5,424 nt of DNA from CAZQKL01 sp964593895 [NCBI: uncultured bacterium] (lineage in GTDB: Bacteria > DYJV01), in assembly GCA_964593895.1 (NCBI GenBank), contig CAZQKL010000121.1:1-5424 (forward strand), read 5' to 3'. A program made the translations under genes and the position numbers. Each line of letters starts with the position of its first letter. Positions within the stretch are counted from its first letter, which is position 1. The notes under the pieces are model-generated. The model was not told the DNA's origin. It made no database searches and was given only the letters and a program-made list of their open reading frames with translations. Below are positions 1-5,424 of this stretch, piece by piece.

Positions 1-52
1 AAATTAATTTTTCTTCAGGTTTTAATGTAATTTTATAGACATTGAATTTCAT
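1..52 (-). CDS. Possible 5' end of a next minus-strand gene (partial, unrecognised)
   Basis: An ATG at 52-50 opens a frame with no stop through to the window edge. It gives 17 residues, MKFNVYKITLKPEEKLI. The frame lies about 65 bases downstream of a promoter-like sequence and beyond the acs operon terminator, which is where a separately transcribed gene would begin. Lysine-rich content and an alternating hydrophobic pattern fit the first beta strand of a soluble protein, but the fragment is too short to assign to a family. There is no good Shine-Dalgarno sequence before the ATG, which lowers confidence. In such AT-rich DNA a 17-codon open stretch can easily occur by chance, so the case rests mainly on position. 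Confidence 0.35.
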   Translation of the reverse strand, partial: MKFNVYKITLKPEEKLI

Positions 53-116
53 ATTAATCTGTCAGGCAGTTTTCTAAACAAAAATTATTAAATTTATTAA
101 TTTTTATTTTGAATAT

Positions 117-145
117 TGTATAATTTTTATTCCAAAAAAAGTCAA
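117..145 (-). promoter_or_regulatory. Candidate sigma-70-type promoter reading left
   Basis: On the minus strand, TTGACT (145-140; five of six matches to TTGACA) is followed after 17 bases by TATACA (122-117). An overlapping alternative -10, TACAAT (120-115), matches five of six but has a 19-base spacer. The site sits just past the acs terminator and about 65 bases before the ATG at 52, so it would serve the gene running off the left edge. AT-rich DNA produces such matches by chance, so this is a candidate only. Confidence 0.4.
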
Positions 146-160
146 TTAGTTTTGATAATA

Positions 161-187
161 AAAAAGGCTGCCAGAGGCAGCCTTTTT
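161..187 (-). terminator. Rho-independent terminator of the acs operon
   Basis: Positions 161-172 and 176-187 form a perfect 12-bp stem with a 3-base loop. The GC-rich core is GGCTGCC/GGCAGCC, and the outer five pairs are A-T. Read on the minus strand, the hairpin ends in six T residues (165-160). It begins 18 bases after the acsE stop codon, so it ends the operon. The flanking A and T tracts make it symmetrical enough to work in both directions, although no plus-strand gene approaches it in this window. Confidence 0.92.
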
Positions 188-205
188 CAAGGAGGGGAAA
201 ACTAC

Positions 206-1198
206 TTACACACTCATTTCTAACCATGAATGAGAATATAGAACTTTCCCTGTTAGTACAAGGAATGATTTATAATATTCAAGTTCTTCACCTTCTAATT
301 TTGATGGGTCAATTTTTGGTTGATTTTTGTAATCAGTATTAGCTTCAATATACATGCTTACATTAGGAAATTTTTCTTCATCAATTTCATGAGCTAAAAA
401 TCTTCCCGCTAAATCAACTAAATTTTTCTTTTTACCTTTAACTAAATCCATCATAGCTTTGTCATAACCATCAACAATTGAAGTTTCTATACCAAGAACC
501 ATGTGGATAGCCTGATAAGGACCATTTAATTTTGGTCTGAGCTCTGTTGGTGTACCATTAGACACATTTGATAAACCACAGGTTGAGCTTGCACCAGGAG
601 CAAAATCAGGAATTAATGGTAAAAACTCTAAAAATGCAATAACCTGATTTAAATCAACACTTACTGGTAAAACAATTGGGTCAATATACATTTTGCTCTC
701 TGGAACTCCAAGTTCAAGTGCTTTATTATAAATTTCAGCTGCACATGTACCTCTTTCATTAACATCTCTTGGAATACCTTCTTCAGATAATGTTAAAGCA
801 ACAAATCTACAGTTGTACTCTTTAACAAGTGGCATTCTTGAATTTAAAGACTCTTTTTGAGCTGAAATTGAATTGATAAATGTTACTTCTGGATTTCTAA
901 CAACTTTAAGTCCTGCTTTCACAGCTTCTGTATTAGTTGTATCGAGTGCTAAAGGAATTTCATCTCCAACTCTTGGATCAACTTCCTGAACAGTTTTAAC
1001 AAGCCAAGCCATCATTTCATCACCAGCTTTTCTTGCTGGTCCCAAATTTAAATCAAGGATATCACAACCAGCTTCAATTAATTCTTCTGTCATTTTTTGC
1101 ACAGGTTTAGCATTTCTCTCTTTAATTGCAGGACCAATGGTTTTAGACATAATGTTAATATTTTCTCCAATTGCCAATATCTGGTAATTTACTCCCAT
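206..1198 (-). CDS. acsE: Methyltetrahydrofolate:corrinoid iron-sulfur protein methyltransferase (AcsE/MeTr)
   Basis: This cytoplasmic enzyme transfers the N5-methyl group of methyl-tetrahydrofolate to Co(I) of the corrinoid iron-sulfur protein, linking the folate branch of the Wood-Ljungdahl pathway to acetyl-CoA synthesis. The protein is a pterin-binding TIM barrel like dihydropteroate synthase. Visible family motifs are IGENIN (10-15), LDLNLGP (48-54), LALDTTN (83-89), FINS (107-110), YIDPIVLP (171-178) and GLSNVSNG (208-215). By alignment from memory, D86, N109 and N211 match the pterin- and catalysis-associated D75, N96 and N199 of the 262-aa Moorella enzyme. At 330 aa this one is longer. 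The extra residues appear to lie at about 254-308, before the last helix. The ATG is supported by AAGGGGG a few bases upstream and by the family N-terminus. It starts 15 bases after acsC and is the last gene of the operon. Confidence 0.93.
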   Translation of the reverse strand: MGVNYQILAIGENINIMSKTIGPAIKERNAKPVQKMTEELIEAGCDILDLNLGPARKAGDEMMAWLVKTVQEVDPRVGDEIPLALDTTNTEAVKAGLKVVRNPEVTFINSISAQKESLNSRMPLVKEYNCRFVALTLSEEGIPRDVNERGTCAAEIYNKALELGVPESKMYIDPIVLPVSVDLNQVIAFLEFLPLIPDFAPGASSTCGLSNVSNGTPTELRPKLNGPYQAIHMVLGIETSIVDGYDKAMMDLVKGKKKNLVDLAGRFLAHEIDEEKFPNVSMYIEANTDYKNQPKIDPSKLEGEELEYYKSFLVLTGKVLYSHSWLEMSV

Positions 1199-1213
1199 AA
1201 TTTCCCCCTTATT

Positions 1214-2566
1214 TTAATTTTTACCTACATATTCTTTTAAGAAAGCTGGAATATCAGCTGCTTCTCTTGTTCCAATAACTACTTCCCAGTCTTCACCAAG
1301 TTCTTCTTGTAATTCACCACTAATTTGAGCAACATAACCTGGAATAATTACTTTTCTGTGTTTTACTTTATCTGCAATTCCAACTTTTTTAATAAATGGT
1401 GCAATAGCATCAGCAACGAATTTTCCAGCTGACCATGCAGTTAATACTGACATACCTTCAACATCCATAATAACAAGCCAGGTTGGTACACGGCTTGCCT
1501 CAATTGCTGCAGCAACAATAAAATATGTGAGAGCAAAGTTTGTTGTAACAATAACAGGTGAATTCTCATCAGGTTCATTAATTGGATAGATTCCCTGTTC
1601 AACAACCATTGGTCTCTGTGGGTCTGTGTAAATATTGAGTCTTTGAATCGCAAGTGGTAAAATTACTTCTGGTTTTGCATCTGAAATTACGATTATACCA
1701 CCATATTTTGCAATTGAAAGCGCAGCAATTGTTGCTTCTTTTATTGGATCATCTGTCATTTCACATACTAAATTACATGTTGGGAATCCATATGCTTTAT
1801 CTTTTTTCTTTAAAGCAAGTCTTCTAACAAATGTGTTATGCTGGAACATTGTTTTAGCATCTCTTGCTTCTGTATCTAAAATAATGTCTTTAAAGCCTTT
1901 TTCAACAATTTTAGGTGTAATATCAGCAACTTTTTCAATTGATGCTTTTAATACAAGAGAGAGTTCATTAGCTTTTGCAATATCCACTAATTTTTCATAG
2001 TTTGCTTCAGTTGCAGCGTAAAGAACACCTTTTGTTCCTTTTAAAATTCCAGCTGCCTGTTCTAAAGCTGCTTCATCTTCACTCATTACCATAATAGGTT
2101 TCTTTGTGTTATCTTTAATTTTTTGAACAAGAGCTGTAAATTTTGAAGCATCTCCAGACTCATTTTTAACTACTGCTAAATGAGCTTTTAAAATGTACCC
2201 AACTCTTTCAAATGAAATTTCATTGAAATTTTTCAATCTTTCATCAATTACAGCATCATCCTCTGTGTCTTTAAATAAAACACCTATTAATGGTGGATTA
2301 AAAAAAGTTTTATCATGTCTGAATAAAACAAGCTCTTCCCCAATTTTATACTGCTCATCCCCTGTTCCTATTACAACTCCCCTGATTGGTGGCTCACTTG
2401 CTTCTGCTAATTTAGCTTTAGCTTCATCACTTACATAAGGGCATTTTGAAAGCTCAGTTTTTCCCTGAGCTAACTGCATAGCAAATGCAAGACATGTAGG
2501 TTGACCACATTCTTTACAATTTTTCTTTGGTAGTAATTTAAATATCTGAATTCCTGTTAAACCCAT
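1214..2566 (-). CDS. acsC: Corrinoid iron-sulfur protein large subunit (AcsC/CdhE)
   Basis: This is the large (gamma) subunit of the CFeSP. With AcsD it carries the methyl group on a cobamide from AcsE to the A-cluster of AcsB. An N-terminal iron-sulfur domain has the motif CX2CX4CX16C at C17, C20, C25 and C42, which binds the [4Fe4S] cluster used to reactivate oxidised cobalt. A TIM-barrel-like middle region follows (roughly 60-320). The C-terminal corrinoid-binding domain (about 325-450) includes GMSVLTAWSAGKF (371-383), IPGYVAQISGELQEEL (408-423) and the typical ending IGTREAADIPAFLKEY. The length of 450 aa is normal for bacterial AcsC (about 445). The start has a strong AAAGGAGAG site (2580-2572). 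It lies 67 bases downstream of acsB across a stem-loop, and 15 bases before acsE. All four cluster ligands are present and there is no sign of damage. Confidence 0.96.
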   Translation of the reverse strand: MGLTGIQIFKLLPKKNCKECGQPTCLAFAMQLAQGKTELSKCPYVSDEAKAKLAEASEPPIRGVVIGTGDEQYKIGEELVLFRHDKTFFNPPLIGVLFKDTEDDAVIDERLKNFNEISFERVGYILKAHLAVVKNESGDASKFTALVQKIKDNTKKPIMVMSEDEAALEQAAGILKGTKGVLYAATEANYEKLVDIAKANELSLVLKASIEKVADITPKIVEKGFKDIILDTEARDAKTMFQHNTFVRRLALKKKDKAYGFPTCNLVCEMTDDPIKEATIAALSIAKYGGIIVISDAKPEVILPLAIQRLNIYTDPQRPMVVEQGIYPINEPDENSPVIVTTNFALTYFIVAAAIEASRVPTWLVIMDVEGMSVLTAWSAGKFVADAIAPFIKKVGIADKVKHRKVIIPGYVAQISGELQEELGEDWEVVIGTREAADIPAFLKEYVGKN

Positions 2567-2571
2567 TTCTA

Positions 2572-2580
2572 CTCTCCTTT
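2572..2580 (-). promoter_or_regulatory. acsC ribosome-binding site with a possible pairing partner upstream
   Basis: The minus strand reads AAAGGAGAG, five bases before the acsC ATG, a near-ideal Shine-Dalgarno sequence that fixes the start. Its AGGAGA core is complementary to TCTCCT in the 3' arm of the stem-loop at 2600-2624. The site could therefore be masked if that stem-loop does not form. The complementarity is visible in the sequence; any regulatory use is inference. Confidence 0.75.
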
Positions 2581-2599
2581 CAATATTTTTTATATAATT

Positions 2600-2624
2600 A
2601 ACAGAGGAGAAAATCTCCTCTGTT
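2600..2624 (-). promoter_or_regulatory. Perfect intergenic stem-loop between acsB and acsC
   Basis: Positions 2600-2610 and 2614-2624 form an uninterrupted 11-bp stem with a 3-base loop; the core arm is ACAGAGGAGA. It starts 9 bases after the acsB stop codon. On the minus strand it is followed by TTAATTATAT rather than a clean run of T, so it is a poor full terminator in the operon direction. Likely roles are partial attenuation, protection of the acsB mRNA 3' end, or an RNA-processing site that sets the AcsB to CFeSP ratio. The hairpin is directly visible; the function is inferred. Confidence 0.7.
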
Positions 2625-2633
2625 TTAATTAAA

Positions 2634-4856
2634 TTACATTAATGGTTCCATTTCAAGAGCTGGATGTCCTTTCTGTTGTAACCATTCAAATAATTCTTCT
2701 TCTGTTGTACAATCTTCTTCAGTTGCTATTTTATCAACTAAATCAGGTACTCCTTCCTCTTCACATCTCTTCTGTAAGCCATTCTCAATTAAAAATTCTT
2801 TTAATGCTTTTGGCAACCATACTAATCTCTTTAATCCACCTTCTGCTGATATGAATTTTTTGGATAAAATATAAAGTTTTGAAATTCCAACAAATCCTGG
2901 AGTTTGAATACCACCACCAACTGTTCCTGCAAGAGTTGAGAATCTCATACCACAAGGAGTATCTCCAGTGTAATCTCTGTCAACAACCATAATTGCATTA
3001 CACATTGGCAATACTACTGCAATTGCTTCAAAACAACCACATGATGTCATTGGATTATCCATAATTGAGTATGCACATGCATATTCAACAGCATTGTGGC
3101 TTGCAGTATAGATAAACTCATCAATCTTTTCCCATCTTCCTTTTACTGCATCAACAACTTCACCTTTTGGTAATGGCTGGTTAGGACCAGTTGGATTGAT
3201 TTCGTAAGCTGCTTTACAGTCTAACATATTATAAGCACCGCAAAGTCCTGGTCTTTCAGGTGTAATTACGCAAACGTGGTTTGGAGCAAATGATTGACAT
3301 AATGTACATGAATAGAATGTATCAACTTCTTCATCTTTCATTCCAGCAAGTCTGTTATCTCTTTCATGATAAACAGCTCTTGCTTTTTCCAACAATTCTT
3401 TTACTTTATCTTCTTCTGTGTAAATTGTAACCTGAACTTTGTCAATAATTGCACCAAATTCCTGATGTAATTTATCGTGTAATATTTGTCCAATATGTTT
3501 AAATTTAAATCCAGCATCAAATGCTTTATCAGAAATTCTCATCCATAAAATATCTCTCTGTCCAATGTGTAAAACACCTTCTGCCTGGTTGATTAAATGG
3601 TGGAATTGTCTCTCAATAATAGGTTCAAAATCTTTCTGGAATTTTCTTCCAGCTACCTGAACCCAGATAGCCAATGGAATTGTTACTCCTCTATCATATT
3701 CATCAATTTCTTTGCCAACTACTTCAATTTTGTTATCTTCAATTTCATCTAAATCTTTCATTTCGCAGAATTCAAAAGCAGGAGCTTTTGGCCCACCCAT
3801 TTCAATTCTCATTGCATCTTTTCCAATTCTTTCACCTTCAAATGCAGGTCCATAAGATACAGGCACATCAACTTTTTTAATAACAATTTTAAGACCTCTA
3901 ACCTCAATTGCTTTAGAAACAATTTTATCATGAGGCACATTTGAAACAACATGCTCGTATGTACAAACACCGTATGGTAAAATTTCTGGAATATCACTAT
4001 CTGCAATTGTTGGGAATCCATAGTTAATTGCACCTGCTGCTGCTGCGTACCATTCGTCTGTAACATGACCAAGAGCAAGTACAAATGCGAAAATTCTGTT
4101 TTTATTGTAAAGTAAAACTTTTCTGTAATCTCCAGGTTTTGCACCACCAAAACTCATAGCTGCTCTTGTAGCAAATCCAAGAGCATGAATTGCTGCTGAA
4201 GTATCTTTTCCAAATGGAACAAGTCTTGTATCCCATCCTAACTGAACACCAGCTTCTTTTAATTGCTCTGCCATGTTTACACCATTATGGTCAGAAGCCA
4301 TAAACACATAAAGATACTTTTCTTGCATCTCTTTAGCAAGTTTAACTGCTGTTTCAACATCTGGAGGAGCACCAACCACTGCTGCGAATCCAGGAGCAGA
4401 ACCATCAACGAATTCTACACCTCTTTTTCTCATAATAACATCATCTGCTGCTCCAAGCCAGATGTTATCTGAAGCAGGGTCAATCCATTCTGTTCCACCT
4501 GGTAAATATGGGCATTTATCTGGATCAACATATTTTAATGCTTCTTCAATATCGTATGCAAATAAAGTTGCCATACCAGCATCAAGAGCTGGTCCCAAAT
4601 ATGGTGTCCATAATTCTTCTGATGGAATTTCTGGTAATAATTGTTTGCAGTATTCAATAATTGGAGGCATATCTCCAAGTTTTTCAACTTTTTTACCAAG
4701 GATTCCATAAATAATTGGTAAATAGTATGCTGTATTTGGATATGCTACTTCTTTATCTGGACCGTACTGGTCTATTGCTTCTTTTACTTTTTTATCAACT
4801 CTTTCCACAATTTTATGTGCACCTCTTATTGCTGCACTTGCGATAATTTTAGACAT
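2634..4856 (-). CDS. acsB: Acetyl-CoA synthase, alpha subunit of bacterial CODH/ACS (AcsB)
   Basis: AcsB condenses CO, the methyl group delivered by CFeSP, and CoA into acetyl-CoA at the Ni-Ni-[4Fe4S] A-cluster. All A-cluster ligands are visible. C517, C520, C529 and C539 have the same 3-9-10 spacing as C506, C509, C518 and C528 of the Moorella protein. The C606-G607-C608 motif holds the distal nickel, equivalent to Moorella 595-597, and F523 matches the pocket residue F512. A constant offset of 11 residues implies the extra length is N-terminal to the cluster. Domains are approximately A1 (1-323, with the CO dehydrogenase-binding region and CO channel), A2 (324-510) and A3 (511-740, A-cluster). 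The 740-aa length matches the bacterial form (about 730); archaeal CdhC lacks the N-terminal domain. The start is set by AGGAGGG (4868-4862) five bases before the ATG. It follows acsD after 47 bases. The partner CODH, AcsA, is not in the window. Confidence 0.97.
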   Translation of the reverse strand: MSKIIASAAIRGAHKIVERVDKKVKEAIDQYGPDKEVAYPNTAYYLPIIYGILGKKVEKLGDMPPIIEYCKQLLPEIPSEELWTPYLGPALDAGMATLFAYDIEEALKYVDPDKCPYLPGGTEWIDPASDNIWLGAADDVIMRKRGVEFVDGSAPGFAAVVGAPPDVETAVKLAKEMQEKYLYVFMASDHNGVNMAEQLKEAGVQLGWDTRLVPFGKDTSAAIHALGFATRAAMSFGGAKPGDYRKVLLYNKNRIFAFVLALGHVTDEWYAAAAGAINYGFPTIADSDIPEILPYGVCTYEHVVSNVPHDKIVSKAIEVRGLKIVIKKVDVPVSYGPAFEGERIGKDAMRIEMGGPKAPAFEFCEMKDLDEIEDNKIEVVGKEIDEYDRGVTIPLAIWVQVAGRKFQKDFEPIIERQFHHLINQAEGVLHIGQRDILWMRISDKAFDAGFKFKHIGQILHDKLHQEFGAIIDKVQVTIYTEEDKVKELLEKARAVYHERDNRLAGMKDEEVDTFYSCTLCQSFAPNHVCVITPERPGLCGAYNMLDCKAAYEINPTGPNQPLPKGEVVDAVKGRWEKIDEFIYTASHNAVEYACAYSIMDNPMTSCGCFEAIAVVLPMCNAIMVVDRDYTGDTPCGMRFSTLAGTVGGGIQTPGFVGISKLYILSKKFISAEGGLKRLVWLPKALKEFLIENGLQKRCEEEGVPDLVDKIATEEDCTTEEELFEWLQQKGHPALEMEPLM

Positions 4857-4861
4857 AATTT

Positions 4862-4868
4862 CCCTCCT
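4862..4868 (-). promoter_or_regulatory. acsB ribosome-binding site
   Basis: The minus strand reads AGGAGGG with five bases to the acsB ATG, the strongest Shine-Dalgarno match in the window, and it settles the start. The stretch GGGAAATTATG at this start is repeated exactly at the acsE start (1206-1196). Confidence 0.8.
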
Positions 4869-4903
4869 GGTTTATTTTACGCCTTCTGGCATATTTTAAT
4901 TTT

Positions 4904-5424
4904 TTAGCTATAAAGCTCATTGATTAATTCTTTTGTTACTTTTACTGCTGTTGGATTTCTCATAATCAAAATTGAGCTTCCTGATGCAATTAAATCAATA
5001 GCTGTAATTGCTTCCATTAAAATTCCTCTTGTTGTCTGCTCACCATAAGTAGGCTCTTCATCAACAGTTAACATTGCTTCTCTTGTTTTCCATGCTTCTT
5101 TTGCTAAATCATTAATAAATGGATTCTGCATTTTATCATCATTTTGAGCTAATGCTGCTAATGAAATTCTTTCCATAACTGAATATGTGTACTCAATTCC
5201 ATAACCTAATGCAGCAGTTGTAGGATCCATAACAACTTTATCAAGAGGTAAACCAAGGTTTTCAATTAAAATATTAAGCTGTTTTGCAAGGTTAACATCA
5301 ATAGAAGATTTTCCAGCTACTAAATGACCATAACCAATTGCGCTTGCTGCAATTTTTTTATAATTCCCCTCTTCTGCTGGGCCAAAAAGCCAGTTTTCAT
5401 TTGGAAATGCTTCCATAATTGCTG
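4904..5424 (-). CDS. acsD: Corrinoid iron-sulfur protein small subunit, C-terminal part (AcsD/CdhD), truncated by window edge
   Basis: This is the small (delta) subunit of the CFeSP, a TIM-barrel protein that pairs with AcsC and helps hold and shield the cobamide between methyl transfers. About 173 codons are visible, against a usual bacterial length of 310-325, so roughly the C-terminal 55% is present. The frame stays open to the window edge, so the ATG at 5416-5414 is an internal methionine and not the start. Counting from that methionine, the diagnostic segment is VVMDPTTAALGYGIEYTYSV (61-80), followed by MERISLAALA, a WKTREAM stretch (109-115), and a C-terminal portion with GEQTTRGILMEAITAIDLIASG that closes the barrel. 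It ends in TAA, 47 bases before acsB. It is the most upstream gene seen; the operon promoter and any AcsA gene lie outside the window. Confidence 0.94.
   Translation of the reverse strand, partial: AIMEAFPNENWLFGPAEEGNYKKIAASAIGYGHLVAGKSSIDVNLAKQLNILIENLGLPLDKVVMDPTTAALGYGIEYTYSVMERISLAALAQNDDKMQNPFINDLAKEAWKTREAMLTVDEEPTYGEQTTRGILMEAITAIDLIASGSSILIMRNPTAVKVTKELINELYS

Noticed and set aside
119-124. A perfect TATAAT on the plus strand.
   Set aside because: There is no reasonable -35 element 16-18 bases upstream, and no plus-strand gene follows. The minus-strand reading of the same area is the better promoter candidate.
188-197. An AAGGAGGGG-like ribosome-binding sequence on the plus strand after the terminator.
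   Set aside because: No start codon with an open frame follows it on the plus strand; the region is the antisense of the acsE 3' end.
2193-2438. An 81-codon plus-strand open frame antisense to acsC.
   Set aside because: It has low-complexity serine- and leucine-rich content, no ribosome-binding site and complete overlap with a conserved gene. It is an AT-rich shadow frame, as are the similar plus-strand frames opposite acsB.
2600-2624. The acsB-acsC hairpin as a full intrinsic terminator on the minus strand.
   Set aside because: The minus-strand sequence after the stem is TTAATTATAT, not a U tract, and acsC and acsE downstream have no visible promoter of their own, so most transcription should read through.
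3809-4150. A 113-codon minus-strand open frame inside acsB.
   Set aside because: It lies entirely within the well-supported acsB frame. Its product is a leucine-, lysine- and glutamine-rich shadow with no family resemblance.
4872-4892. A six-codon minus-strand reading frame (MPEGVK, then stop) in the acsD-acsB spacer, possibly a leader peptide.
   Set aside because: It has no Shine-Dalgarno sequence of its own, no run of regulatory codons and no terminator or antiterminator fold around it. It is also out of frame with acsD, so it is not a lost tail. Chance is sufficient.
1-5424. CRISPR arrays, insertion sequences, tRNA or rRNA genes, attachment sites.
   Set aside because: No regularly spaced repeats, transposase-like frames, terminal inverted repeats or recognisable RNA genes were seen; nearly all of the window is coding.

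Overview
The window is AT-rich and holds the 3' part of one minus-strand operon for the carbonyl branch of the Wood-Ljungdahl (reductive acetyl-CoA) pathway. Read in transcription order (right to left) it contains: the C-terminal half of acsD/cdhD (corrinoid iron-sulfur protein small subunit, cut by the window edge); a complete acsB (acetyl-CoA synthase, 740 aa); a complete acsC/cdhE (corrinoid iron-sulfur protein large subunit, 450 aa); and a complete acsE (methyltetrahydrofolate:CFeSP methyltransferase, 330 aa). A strong intrinsic terminator follows.

The proteins form one reaction chain. AcsE moves the methyl group of methyl-tetrahydrofolate to the Co(I) cobamide of the AcsC/AcsD heterodimer. 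That dimer carries the methyl group to the Ni-Ni-[4Fe4S] A-cluster of AcsB, which joins it with CO and CoA to make acetyl-CoA. The CO-producing CO dehydrogenase (AcsA) and the usual accessory genes (cooC-type nickel ATPase, ferredoxin-like CFeSP activator) are not present. Because the operon ends at the terminator, they must lie upstream of acsD or elsewhere.

The host is most likely a strictly anaerobic, low-GC bacterium that runs the pathway autotrophically or in reverse. AcsB is the long bacterial form with the N-terminal CODH-binding region that archaeal CdhC lacks, and AcsE is of the folate type. The genes alone do not fix the phylum. AT-rich anaerobes of Deferribacterota, Thermodesulfobacteriota or Nitrospirota-like groups are possible, but this is a guess.

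Left of the terminator (1-160) there is no long gene. There is a plausible sigma-70-type promoter pointing left and a short open frame running off the window edge, probably the start of the next minus-strand gene. The most notable non-coding element is a perfect stem-loop between acsB and acsC whose 3' arm could also pair with the acsC ribosome-binding site. The enzymology itself is known; I did not find an undescribed system here.
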